The translations under genes and the position numbers were made by a program. The notes below the pieces were generated by a model that did no database searches, was not told the origin of the DNA, and saw only the letters and a program-made list of their open reading frames with translations. A DNA stretch of 64,000 bases, from positions 806,001 through 870,000 of the forward strand of contig NZ_PYGD01000001.1 in the NCBI RefSeq assembly GCF_003014535.1, read 5' to 3'. This stretch comes from Taibaiella chishuiensis (GTDB lineage: Bacteria; Bacteroidota; Bacteroidia; Chitinophagales; Chitinophagaceae). Of the stretch, positions 17,109-26,437 are shown in pieces (within the stretch, counting starts at the first letter, position 1; every line of letters begins with the position of its first letter).

Positions 17109-20100
17109 ATGAAGAAACTAATACAAAAAACGGGCGCGCTTTTATTGCTGCTCTGTAGCCTGCTGCCTTTGCAGCGGGTGGTTGCCCAGGTCATTACGAT
17201 CGGTACCGGAACCTTTTCCTCCACGTTGTATAACCCGGTTTCGGTGGGAGGTATGGCAATCTTTAACCCGGCTACGGCGCCTAAGAATGTGCATATACAG
17301 GTGGTATACAGCGCCGCCAGTATTAACGCTGCCGGCATTACGGCGCCGGGCATGATCGACTCTATCGCCTGGGATGTGGCTACGGTACCCAGCCGGCCGC
17401 TGATCAATTATACCATCAAGGGTAAGCTGCATAACACGGATTCCATTAGCGCCTTTTCGGGTAACAACCTCACACAACTTTTCAACCAGGCGAGTTTCAT
17501 GCCGGTCGCCGGCTGGACCTGGATGCACTTCCAGACTCCCTTATACTGGAACGGTGTGGACAACATTGTTTTCGATATCTGCTCCGATACGGTTACCGCA
17601 CCTATTTCCGGTACTGTAAGGTTAAGCAATCCTACTACCGGGCCTAATACCTGGGTTGCGGCCACAGCCCTGACCCCGCTCTGCGGCGTCTATACCGGCG
17701 CCAACGGCGGTATACGGTTAAGGCCCAATATCAAAATGTCTTTCCGGCCGGTAACCTGCAGCGGCGTACCCGCTACGATGACGATCACGCCGGCAGGTCC
17801 ATTGCAGGGTTGCGATGGCAACTACAAATTACTGCAATTGGGTAGCGTACCCCCCGGCGCTTATAGTGTACAATGGCAAAAGTCGGTCAATAACGGTCCC
17901 TGGGGAAATATAAGCCCGGGCGGCAATAGTGTGGCCTATAACGCGCAGATCGTTGCCGGGCAATCCGTAAAATACCGTGCCGTTATTTCATGCCCTACTA
18001 CCAGTGCTTCTGTTACCAGCAACGAGGTTACTGTAAATCCCGCACCCGATCCGGTATTTGCCGTATTACCCTATACCCAGGATTTTGAAAGCTGGATGGA
18101 CCGCTGTCTGACCAGCGATGCACCGGACTCTTCGTGGTTGAACGTAAATGCTGACGGGCCTTTCTCCTGGCGCCGCGAAGACCAGGGAGCAACTGCGGGC
18201 TGGATTTATGATGTGAACCCGCTTTACTATAACCCCGTGAGCTCCACCGGCAGCCACTCTGCGCGTATCCAGAGCTCCAAAGGCCCGGGTACGGGTAGCC
18301 TGCTGTTGCACGTTAACTGTACCGGTACCGGTAATAAGGAGTTACGTTTTGACTATATGAGCAAAACCGGGTCCAACAACAACCTGCAGATTCTTTCTTC
18401 TTCCAATAACGGGACTACCTACGATTCGTTGGCCACCTTTGGTTCTATGGGCGTAAACGCCCAGTGGCAGTCGTATGTGGTGCAGATCCCATCTACCAGC
18501 GCCAATACCATTATCCAGTTCAAGTCAATCAGTTCCGGCAGCCAGTCTGGTGATTTCGATATGGGTATCGATAACGTGCATGTTTATCCTGCTTGTGATG
18601 GTAAGCCTGTAGCGGGTACTGTGGATTCTGGCTCAGCTTGCCCCGGCGCAGGCGTAACCCTTTCGCTCTCCGGATCTTCGCTGGTAGCCGGGCTGAACTG
18701 GCGCTGGCAGCAAACCACAGACGGTATTGCCTGGACAGACGTTGCCGGCGGCAATGTCGAGCATCCGACCACGCCCTTAAACGCACCTACCTGGTTCCGT
18801 TGTATCCTCACCTGTACCAATAGCGGGCAAAGCGATACCACGGCGCCGCAATTATTCGCGCTTAAATCTTTCTTTAATTGTTACTGTAACTCCGGTTCTA
18901 CGGTGGCCAGTCCCGGTCTGAATATCGGCAATGTAAAAGTATTCGCCCCGGCTGCCACAACACCCATGGTAGATAATGGTAACCCACTGCCGGCAACCAA
19001 CAACCTGCAGGCCAAAAAACACTATACCGATTATACCCATGTGGCACCCGCAGATATGTATCGCGACAGCACCTATAAACTGCTGCTGACCTTCTTTACC
19101 AGTAATGGGACCAATGTATTCCCGCAGATGGGTAAGACCTATACCAAAGTATGGATCGACTTCGACCATAACGGTACTTTCGATGCTGCTGAACAGGTAA
19201 TGGGGCATACCAAAGAGGCCAGTGTTTACGTGGATTCTGCCACCTTCGTTATACCAGCTACAGCCGCAGCAGGTATAACCGGTATGCGTATCGTAACCAA
19301 CGATGTATATGATACCACGCTGATACAGCCCTGCGGGCCTTACAGCTATGGCGAGACCGAAGACTACCTGGTACACCTCTGGAACATGCCTTGTAACGGA
19401 AGTGCCGCAGCCGGTACCATAACAGCTTCCGATAGCCTGGCTTGTCCCGGTTATCCGTTTACCCTTACCCACACCGGTTATGACAGCACCTCAGGACAAA
19501 CAACCCGTACCTGGCAGCAGTCTGCAAACGGAACAACCTGGACCGATATAACGGGGGCGGATAACGTAAATGTACTGGCACAATTGTTTACCGCTAAACA
19601 GTGGTATCGCGTAAAGACGGTATGCAATGCTACGGCAAGCAATTCCTATTCCGACTCGGTGCTCGTTAACCTCAGCAATGCCTGCTATTGCGTAAGTTAT
19701 GCCGATGGCGGCTTTGCCGGTAAGGCAGACAGCAGCGATATAGGCGGCTTCAGCTTTGCATCGATGAGCTTCCCGCTTACCGGTGGGCACCTCAATAACC
19801 CCGATGCCGTGCGTAAGTATACCAGCCGCACCTACCTGGCGCCGGTACAGCTCTGGGCCGACAGCACCTATAATTTTACAATAGATCATACTTTGTTACG
19901 CAACGACCATGCCGATGCCAAAATAACCCTGTTCATCGACTATAATGGCAATGGTACTTATGATATACCTGCCGAACGTGTGTATTCCACGATTTCGACT
20001 GCTACTACCTGGCATAAAACCGGGCAGATCACCATTCCTTCCGGTGTGATCACCGGCCAGTCCGTGGGCATGCGCCTGATCGTTAACAACGATACCAGCG

Positions 20101-20459
20101 CCAATGCGCCGTCAGACGAGGCTTGCGGCATCTACACTTCCGGAGAAACGGAGGACTATTGGTTACGTTTCGACAAGTTCGTATCGATAGGCGATATCGC
20201 TCATAGCCTCGGCGCTATCCACATCTTCCCCAACCCTACTACGGGTATAACCTCTGTACGATACGATGGTAAAGGTGTGCGGCAAGCTACGCTTAAAGTA
20301 ACGAATATAACCGGGCAGGTACTGGAAACGCTTGTCTTGCCTGTACTGGAACAGGGACAGGTGATCAAACTAAACCTGGATGGTTACGCGAAAGGCATCT
20401 ACTTTATTACGCTTGGAGCAGACGGCCGTAGTGTAACCGGTAAAATAGCTATACACTAG
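17109..20459 (+). CDS. Large T9SS type A surface protein with duplicated Ig-like/GEVED modules
   Basis: An 1116-residue protein starting at the ATG at 17109 with a signal peptide ending VVAQ. Residues 310-500 look like a jelly-roll adhesin domain (QDFESWMDRCL, then LRFDYMSKTGSNNNLQIL). Two copies of a module follow. Each has an Ig-like unit with paired Cys (CPGAGVTLSLSGSS; CPGYPFTLTHTGYDS) and a GEVED domain (VWIDFDHNGTFDAAE and SYGETEDYLVHL; LFIDYNGNGTYDIPAE and TSGETEDYWLRF). The C-terminal T9SS sorting domain reads IHIFPNPTTGITSV and ends GIYFITLGADGRSVTGKIAI. GEVED domains are known from Bacteroidota surface adhesins and enzymes. No catalytic site was seen. It is divergent from the kinase gene. 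Confidence 0.85.
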   Translation: MKKLIQKTGALLLLLCSLLPLQRVVAQVITIGTGTFSSTLYNPVSVGGMAIFNPATAPKNVHIQVVYSAASINAAGITAPGMIDSIAWDVATVPSRPLINYTIKGKLHNTDSISAFSGNNLTQLFNQASFMPVAGWTWMHFQTPLYWNGVDNIVFDICSDTVTAPISGTVRLSNPTTGPNTWVAATALTPLCGVYTGANGGIRLRPNIKMSFRPVTCSGVPATMTITPAGPLQGCDGNYKLLQLGSVPPGAYSVQWQKSVNNGPWGNISPGGNSVAYNAQIVAGQSVKYRAVISCPTTSASVTSNEVTVNPAPDPVFAVLPYTQDFESWMDRCLTSDAPDSSWLNVNADGPFSWRREDQGATAGWIYDVNPLYYNPVSSTGSHSARIQSSKGPGTGSLLLHVNCTGTGNKELRFDYMSKTGSNNNLQILSSSNNGTTYDSLATFGSMGVNAQWQSYVVQIPSTSANTIIQFKSISSGSQSGDFDMGIDNVHVYPACDGKPVAGTVDSGSACPGAGVTLSLSGSSLVAGLNWRWQQTTDGIAWTDVAGGNVEHPTTPLNAPTWFRCILTCTNSGQSDTTAPQLFALKSFFNCYCNSGSTVASPGLNIGNVKVFAPAATTPMVDNGNPLPATNNLQAKKHYTDYTHVAPADMYRDSTYKLLLTFFTSNGTNVFPQMGKTYTKVWIDFDHNGTFDAAEQVMGHTKEASVYVDSATFVIPATAAAGITGMRIVTNDVYDTTLIQPCGPYSYGETEDYLVHLWNMPCNGSAAAGTITASDSLACPGYPFTLTHTGYDSTSGQTTRTWQQSANGTTWTDITGADNVNVLAQLFTAKQWYRVKTVCNATASNSYSDSVLVNLSNACYCVSYADGGFAGKADSSDIGGFSFASMSFPLTGGHLNNPDAVRKYTSRTYLAPVQLWADSTYNFTIDHTLLRNDHADAKITLFIDYNGNGTYDIPAERVYSTISTATTWHKTGQITIPSGVITGQSVGMRLIVNNDTSANAPSDEACGIYTSGETEDYWLRFDKFVSIGDIAHSLGAIHIFPNPTTGITSVRYDGKGVRQATLKVTNITGQVLETLVLPVLEQGQVIKLNLDGYAKGIYFITLGADGRSVTGKIAIH

Positions 20460-20531
20460 CAACGGGAAGTGGTTATCCCCATTTATCGTTATGCCGGACG
20501 CTGGAATAGATAAGGCATCCCGATGATTTTG

Positions 20532-20578
20532 CAGTTCCGCGGGCCGCCCGGCCTGCGGGACTGTTTTAAAATTTTTTT
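20532..20578 (+). terminator. Hairpin and T run ending just before the next start codon
   Basis: CAGTTCCGC (20532-20540) pairs with GCGGGACTG (20555-20563), one wobble, then TTTTAAAATTTTTTT. It ends 5 bp before the ATG at 20584. It can act as terminator for the upstream adhesin and as an attenuator for the downstream pair. Confidence 0.6.
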
Positions 20579-20583
20579 ATACC

Positions 20584-23178
20584 ATGTCAGTATTATACCG
20601 ATCAGGACTTTTTACCACGTTGCTGTGCCTTGCTTTTATAACGCTCTGCGCCCAGCAGGAAAATAAATGGGCCTTCGGCAATCATGCGGGCCTGGATTTC
20701 AGTTCCGGCACGCCGGTTGCGTTCCAGACGGCCATGCAAGGGTTTGGCGAAGGCGAAGCCTCCGTATGCGACCCCGTTACCGGGCAATTGCTGTTTTATA
20801 CCGAAGGCAGTTTTGTATGGGACCGGAACCATAACCTGATGCCCAACGGATCCGATCTTACCGGACTTGCAAGTGTTACCTCTTATTCTGTTACATCCAG
20901 TGCTTCGCAGGGTGCATTGATCATACCGATGCCCGGCAATACCCAACAATATTATGTATTCTCGCTCACCTCCATGGAGCAGAATGGCGTGGGTAACGCC
21001 GGCAAGTTGTACTACAGCATTGTCGATATGAGTCTCAACGGCGGTATGGGCGATGTGGTGCCTAATAAGAAAGGGGTTTTTGTAGACGGCGGCCTGTCCG
21101 AACGTATGACAGCCGTAGCCGGCGATCGCTGTAACATCTGGGTGATCACCTGCTCGGTAGATGCACAGATCAGGGCCTACGAGATCAACTTTACCGTAGT
21201 GGATCCCGTGCCTGTAACATCGCCTGTAGGTATGGCGCAATTATTCACCGGTAACCTGGCTATATCGCCCAACGGTAAAAAGCTGGCGGCTACCAAATGT
21301 AACGTATACGGGCAGGGGCTTGACGGCGCTATGTTGTTCGACTTCGATGTCACAACGGGCCTGGCTTCCAACCCCATCAACCTGTTGCCTGCCTATGGCG
21401 GCTACAGCGTATGCTTCTCGCCCGATAACTCAAAACTCTATGTAGCCGGTGGTTTTCAGCACCTTTTCCAGTACAACCTGGCTTCGGGCAATGCAGCGGC
21501 GATACAGGCTTCAGAAACGAATATCGGCGCAGCATCCATGACGGATCTCAAGATTGCGCCCAATGGCAAGATCTACTTTAAAGCAAACGATTATCTCGCA
21601 GGCAGTCCCAATTATCTTGCGGCACTGAACACGCCCAACCTGCCGGGCACGGCTGCCGGTTATACGGCCAACGCGGTAATGCTGCTGCCGGGTACCTCGG
21701 CCCTGGGTAGCCTGCCCAATATCGTACCGGTATTCAGCTTCAGTAAAGATACCCTGCACAGCATGCACTACCGCAGCGATGTGTGCTTTAGCAACAGCAT
21801 CCTGCTGGAAGCCACGAATACCAATGGCTGGAGCTATACCTGGAGCAACGGCGACACGGGGAGCCTGCTGGTCGTGAATACGCCCGGGCTCTATACGGTA
21901 CGTTACTATACCAGTCCCTGCTCTTATAATATCGACAGCTTCGAAACATTTTTCCCCTCTGTACTTACGAAGAACAGCTGCCGGCAACAGGCCAACGGCA
22001 GTGCATGGGTTATACCGGCCCAGGGCGATACCACCGGTTACACCTATACCTGGACCGATACCGCGGGCAATGTACTGTCTGTATCCGATACCCTGCCCGA
22101 TGTTGCACCGGGTAATTACAAACTGCTGATCACCTCGGCAGGCGGCTGTAATACCAAGCTGGATATCAGTATCGGGGAGGATGTATACGAAACCTCGTTT
22201 ACAGCCGATACGCTTGCCTGCCAGGGCAAGGCTGTCGCCTTTCAAAATAATTCCGATCCTTACTTCACCGGCTTCCGCTGGTATTTCGGCGATGGGTCCA
22301 ACTCCGTACAGGTAAGCCCGGAGCATGGCTTCGGCAATGCCGGCAGCTACCGGGTAATGCTGGTGGGTACGGGTACTCATTGCACCGATACCAGCTACCG
22401 GCAGATCGTGATCGATAGTATATACCAGTTGTCGCTAACTAAAGATAATAACCGTATCTGTATGGGGAATACAATCCGTTTCGAACCCCGGGGTATAGCG
22501 GACAGCACAGTACAACAACTCTCCTGGTCCTTTGGCGACCAGACTGGTTTCGCCGCACAACCCGGCCCGGTAAGCCATGCCTACGACCGGCCCGGTGTAA
22601 TGCCGGTAACGCTTACCGTAATGTTCCGCACTTGCCCCGAACAGGTACTGCAGGATACGGTCATTGTTTTTGCCATGCCGTATGTCAACCTGGGCGCCGA
22701 TTCCAGCCTTTGTCTGCATGGATCTCCATTGGTATTGACCGAACTTAACGGACAGCCCGTGGGCAGTACTTACCGCTGGAGTACCGGCGAGACGGGCAAT
22801 AGTATAACGGTACGGCAGCCGGGCACTTATACGCTCAGCGTTACTTCGCCCGACGACTGTACCACCAGCGAGGTACTGGAAGTGCGTAAAGACTGTTATA
22901 TCGATATTCCCAATGCCTTTACGCCTAATGACGATGGGATCAACGATTATTTCTTTCCCCGTCAGTTATTGTCAGCAGGTGTAACAGGCTTCTCCATGAA
23001 GGTGTTTAACCGTTGGGGCCAGGTGGTATTCGATACCGACAAAACCGATGGCCGTGGCTGGGACGGCCGCTTTAACGGGGCAGAGCAACCCCAGGGTGTA
23101 TACCTCTACAAGATCGATGTGGTGTTGAAGAACGCACGAATGGAAAACTATACCGGTAATGTAACCCTGCTCCGGTAG
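20584..23178 (+). CDS. T9SS type B surface protein with propeller-like and PKD domains
   Basis: An 864-residue protein with a signal peptide (ending ITLCAQQ). Residues 25-390 form a beta-propeller-like region opening WAFGNHAGLDFSSGTPVAF, then GQLLFYTEG and LAISPNGKKLAATKC, a start shared by many gliding-associated Bacteroidota proteins. Two PKD-like domains follow (WYFGDGSNSVQVSPEHGF; WSFGDQTGFAAQPGPVSHAY), then a short Ig-like unit (YRWSTGETGNSITV). The C-terminal 90 residues are a CHU_C type B sorting domain (IPNAFTPNDDGINDYF, FNRWGQVVFDT, GWDGRFNG, GVYLYKIDVVLKN). It is probably cotranscribed with the next gene (31-bp gap). Confidence 0.87.
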   Translation: MSVLYRSGLFTTLLCLAFITLCAQQENKWAFGNHAGLDFSSGTPVAFQTAMQGFGEGEASVCDPVTGQLLFYTEGSFVWDRNHNLMPNGSDLTGLASVTSYSVTSSASQGALIIPMPGNTQQYYVFSLTSMEQNGVGNAGKLYYSIVDMSLNGGMGDVVPNKKGVFVDGGLSERMTAVAGDRCNIWVITCSVDAQIRAYEINFTVVDPVPVTSPVGMAQLFTGNLAISPNGKKLAATKCNVYGQGLDGAMLFDFDVTTGLASNPINLLPAYGGYSVCFSPDNSKLYVAGGFQHLFQYNLASGNAAAIQASETNIGAASMTDLKIAPNGKIYFKANDYLAGSPNYLAALNTPNLPGTAAGYTANAVMLLPGTSALGSLPNIVPVFSFSKDTLHSMHYRSDVCFSNSILLEATNTNGWSYTWSNGDTGSLLVVNTPGLYTVRYYTSPCSYNIDSFETFFPSVLTKNSCRQQANGSAWVIPAQGDTTGYTYTWTDTAGNVLSVSDTLPDVAPGNYKLLITSAGGCNTKLDISIGEDVYETSFTADTLACQGKAVAFQNNSDPYFTGFRWYFGDGSNSVQVSPEHGFGNAGSYRVMLVGTGTHCTDTSYRQIVIDSIYQLSLTKDNNRICMGNTIRFEPRGIADSTVQQLSWSFGDQTGFAAQPGPVSHAYDRPGVMPVTLTVMFRTCPEQVLQDTVIVFAMPYVNLGADSSLCLHGSPLVLTELNGQPVGSTYRWSTGETGNSITVRQPGTYTLSVTSPDDCTTSEVLEVRKDCYIDIPNAFTPNDDGINDYFFPRQLLSAGVTGFSMKVFNRWGQVVFDTDKTDGRGWDGRFNGAEQPQGVYLYKIDVVLKNARMENYTGNVTLLR

Positions 23179-23209
23179 GCTACAACCTAAACGAATAAAA
23201 CAAACTAAG

Positions 23210-26200
23210 ATGAAGAAGATACACATTGGGATGGCGCTGATCGTAATCTTGCTGCAGTTGGTATGCAGCAAAAGGGCTGGCGCTGTCGATGCGGGGGGCG
23301 GCGAGCTGACCTATGAATATGTAAACGACTCTACCTACCGGTTTTATTTTAAGTATTACCGGGGCTGCGGCGGCTTCCCGGAATGGAACCAGATAAGCCT
23401 CTGTTACCGCAATACAACCTGTGGCGGTATCTGGTCTACCAAGCGCCTGGATAAAATGGTATCCACGCCCGATGGCCGGCCCAACGGCCAGGTTGTAGAT
23501 GCGGGCTGTGCCGGAATCAGTAATACCTGTAACGATCCTACTTCTACCAACGAGATGTACCGTGCCTGGTGGTATTCCGGCGAAGTAACCATACCACCCT
23601 GCAACAAATGGCTCTTTTCCGTCAACATCGTACAGCGCGATATGAATACGCCTTCTAACCTGGTGGTACTGCCTTACCCCGACAACAACCTGTACATAGA
23701 GGCTGTGATCGATAACACGGTTGCCAAAAAACAATCCTCTCCTTACTTTACCGTACCGCCGCCGGTGTATGCCTGCGCCGGCAGTAGCTTCAGCTATAAC
23801 GGCGGGGTGATCGATCCCGACGGCGACTCGCTGGTCTATCGTACCATTCAGCCGAGAAGTGCGACCGCCGATCTTTTTGTTGTTTGTGCCGGCTATCCGC
23901 CGCTGACCATGTCCTTTTCCAACATGGCTTACAACACCAACAATAATCCCTTTGCCACCAATAATAGTTATAGCCTTAACGCAGCCACGGGCGATATGAG
24001 TTTTACACCGGCCGGCAGCCAGCGGGCTTACCTGGCCTATATCGTAGAGAAATACCGTAACGGTACACTGATCGGTTCGGTGATGCGCGATTCCCGCCTG
24101 GATATCCGCAATTGCACCACGCCGCCCTTTACCGTAAATATGAATACCGCTACGATAACCGGCGGTACCATGAGCAATGATACCCTGATGTTGTGTGGCA
24201 ATACGGAAGCCAACTTCTGCTTCCAGGCTACAGCAGCCGCAGGTACGGTACTGCAGGTTACGGACAATAGCGGCGCGATGTTGAAAGGAGCGGCTGTAAC
24301 CTATACGGGACAAGGCTCCAACAATGTATCGGGTTGTGTACAATGGCGGCCGCAGGGCAATGATACCGGTTATCATAACTTCGTGGTGAATGTAAAAGAT
24401 TCTACCTGTTCGGCTACCGGTATGCCGGTTATCCGTTCGTACCGCTTCCCGGTTTATGTAAAACCCGGCGCCCAGATCTGGGTAGAGGATACGCTCATTT
24501 GCCCTGGAGCATCTACACGGCTTGCCGGTATCGGTGGTACGCAGTTCTCCTGGTCTTCGGTGCCTATGAACTCGGGCTTCTCCTGCACCACCTGCGATAC
24601 CACCATCGTTACGCCCCAGGATACCACGCTGTACATCGTACATTCGAACCTCAACAACGGTTGCCGTACCGTCGATTCGGCATGGGTATACCGCGACCGG
24701 TCTACCAGGCTGGACGTATCGCCCGATACCATTGCGCTCTGTGATGGCGGGGCTTATGTAATGCTGAATGCAACCGCTTCGGGGCTTAAGCCGCTCAAAA
24801 CCGTTGCCTGTGGCGCTTACAGCCCTGTATCGTCTACCGGGCTGCATGTGATGGAAATGGCACAGGGCAGCAATAACAGCAGCTCCAGCAATATTCATTA
24901 TACCTATGCCGAATATTGGGGACCTTTCTACCAGCTCTATCGTACCCAGCGTATGCAGACCATCTACCGTAAGGAAGAGCTGCGGCATGAAGGCATGTTG
25001 CCCGGGAGTATACAGAAGCTGGCACTGCATTACGCGCCGTCCGGCGGTGTCAATCCCACCTACCAGGACGTAAAGATCGCTATGCGGTGTACCGACAAGT
25101 TCGAGTTTGTATCGCCCTTCCAGAATGAATTTGAAACCGGCCTGGTCGAAACTTTTTCCGCGCCGAGCGTCACTCTGCAACCGGGTTGGAACGAATTTAC
25201 CTTTACCGTACCTTACGATTACGATACGGCTAAGAACCTGGTCGTGCAGTTTTGCTACAGCGGTGTAACGCCCGCCTACTCGGCCTCGGCGCCTATGCTG
25301 CCTATCTATTATGTAACCACGCCCTACCGCTCGTCTATCAGTTCGGGGCAAACGGCAGCGGGCAGCGCCTGCAGCAACAACGTAGGCACGGTGGTCACCA
25401 ATAGCCGCAGGCCGGATATCCGTTTGTCCTTTACCGGTATGCCGGAAACCAACTATACCTACGCCTGGACACCGCCTGCCGGAATGGATAACCCCGGAGC
25501 CGCATCTACAGGCGTGTTTGCCGACTCTACCCGCTGGTATACCGTATCGACCAAAGGGCGTTATGGCTGCGAGGTTAAAGATTCGATCCTGGTTTATGTA
25601 GCTAAGAAAGATTTTGAAGTATACCCGGCACGTACCGAAGCCTGCCTGGGCGATGTAGTGCGGTTGAATGGTACCGGCGGTTATACGTACAACTGGTACA
25701 ACAGTGATTTTTCGCTGCCCTCCGGCTTTACCTGTATCAACTGCGATACGCCAAACGTTACGCCCGGCCTGGGCCAGCATGACTACAGTGTGATCATTGC
25801 CGACTATTTCAAATGCTCCGATACGCTCAATGCCTCGATCTATGTAAACGATACGCCGGCCACGGTTGTGCTCAATAACGATACGACCATCTATTACGGG
25901 CAAAGCATACAGCTGTTTGCCGAAGGCGCCCTGCATTATATCTGGACGCCGGCCGCTTCGCTCAATAACCCAAGGGTTGCTGCCCCGGTAGCTTCGCCGC
26001 AACAGAGCACCTGGTACGTGGCCAACGGTTATACCGCGGCAGGTTGTACCAATAAGGATTCTGTGCTGGTAAAAGTGATCGTTAATGAAAATGCATTTAT
26101 CCCGAACGCGTTCAGTCCTAACGGCGATGGCGTCAACGATGTGTTCAAGGTAGGCAACCTCATACACCAGCGTATTATGGCCTTCAGCATTTTCGATCGT

Positions 26201-26362
26201 TGGGGGGAAGAGATATATAAAGCCGGTATCAACGAGAACGGCTGGGACGGAACCTACCGGGGCAAACAGATGCCCCTGGGCACTTACTATTACTATATAC
26301 AGCTGGCCCTGCCCGACGGTGCGCTTAAAACTTACCGCGGCGACCTGACGCTGATCAGATAG
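23210..26362 (+). CDS. Giant T9SS type B (gliding-associated C-terminus) protein
   Basis: A 1050-residue protein with a signal peptide of about 25 residues. The N-terminal 400 residues are Cys-rich, with the motif GGELTYEYVNDSTYRFYFKY followed by YRGCGG, an opening shared by long Bacteroidota surface proteins. Several Ig-like units follow (CPGASTRLAGIGGTQFSWSS; CLGDVVRLNGTGGYTYNWY; TIYYGQSIQLFAEGALHYIW). The end is a CHU_C sorting domain (IPNAFSPNGDGVNDVFKVG, FDRWGEEIYKAG, GWDGTYRGKQMPLGTYYYYI). No enzyme motif was found, so a structural or adhesive role is inferred. A convincing bidirectional terminator follows at 26385-26413. Confidence 0.85.
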   Translation: MKKIHIGMALIVILLQLVCSKRAGAVDAGGGELTYEYVNDSTYRFYFKYYRGCGGFPEWNQISLCYRNTTCGGIWSTKRLDKMVSTPDGRPNGQVVDAGCAGISNTCNDPTSTNEMYRAWWYSGEVTIPPCNKWLFSVNIVQRDMNTPSNLVVLPYPDNNLYIEAVIDNTVAKKQSSPYFTVPPPVYACAGSSFSYNGGVIDPDGDSLVYRTIQPRSATADLFVVCAGYPPLTMSFSNMAYNTNNNPFATNNSYSLNAATGDMSFTPAGSQRAYLAYIVEKYRNGTLIGSVMRDSRLDIRNCTTPPFTVNMNTATITGGTMSNDTLMLCGNTEANFCFQATAAAGTVLQVTDNSGAMLKGAAVTYTGQGSNNVSGCVQWRPQGNDTGYHNFVVNVKDSTCSATGMPVIRSYRFPVYVKPGAQIWVEDTLICPGASTRLAGIGGTQFSWSSVPMNSGFSCTTCDTTIVTPQDTTLYIVHSNLNNGCRTVDSAWVYRDRSTRLDVSPDTIALCDGGAYVMLNATASGLKPLKTVACGAYSPVSSTGLHVMEMAQGSNNSSSSNIHYTYAEYWGPFYQLYRTQRMQTIYRKEELRHEGMLPGSIQKLALHYAPSGGVNPTYQDVKIAMRCTDKFEFVSPFQNEFETGLVETFSAPSVTLQPGWNEFTFTVPYDYDTAKNLVVQFCYSGVTPAYSASAPMLPIYYVTTPYRSSISSGQTAAGSACSNNVGTVVTNSRRPDIRLSFTGMPETNYTYAWTPPAGMDNPGAASTGVFADSTRWYTVSTKGRYGCEVKDSILVYVAKKDFEVYPARTEACLGDVVRLNGTGGYTYNWYNSDFSLPSGFTCINCDTPNVTPGLGQHDYSVIIADYFKCSDTLNASIYVNDTPATVVLNNDTTIYYGQSIQLFAEGALHYIWTPAASLNNPRVAAPVASPQQSTWYVANGYTAAGCTNKDSVLVKVIVNENAFIPNAFSPNGDGVNDVFKVGNLIHQRIMAFSIFDRWGEEIYKAGINENGWDGTYRGKQMPLGTYYYYIQLALPDGALKTYRGDLTLIR

Positions 26363-26384
26363 ACGACCAAACGAGTACCTGCAA

Positions 26385-26413
26385 AAAAACACCCGCGATA
26401 AGCGGGTGTTTTT
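26385..26413. terminator. Bidirectional terminator between the T9SS gene and sufD
   Basis: AAAAACACCCGC (26385-26396) and GCGGGTGTTTTT (26402-26413) pair perfectly around a 5-base loop between convergent genes. Confidence 0.88.
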
Positions 26414-26437
26414 ATCTACAGGTATATTTTACTCAGG

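Noticed and set aside
23180-26392. A 1070-codon open frame antisense to the giant T9SS type B gene
   Set aside because: Its protein is basic, repetitive in composition and has no recognisable domain or signal, while the sense frame has a signal peptide and a clear sorting domain. Long antisense frames here are a by-product of codon bias.
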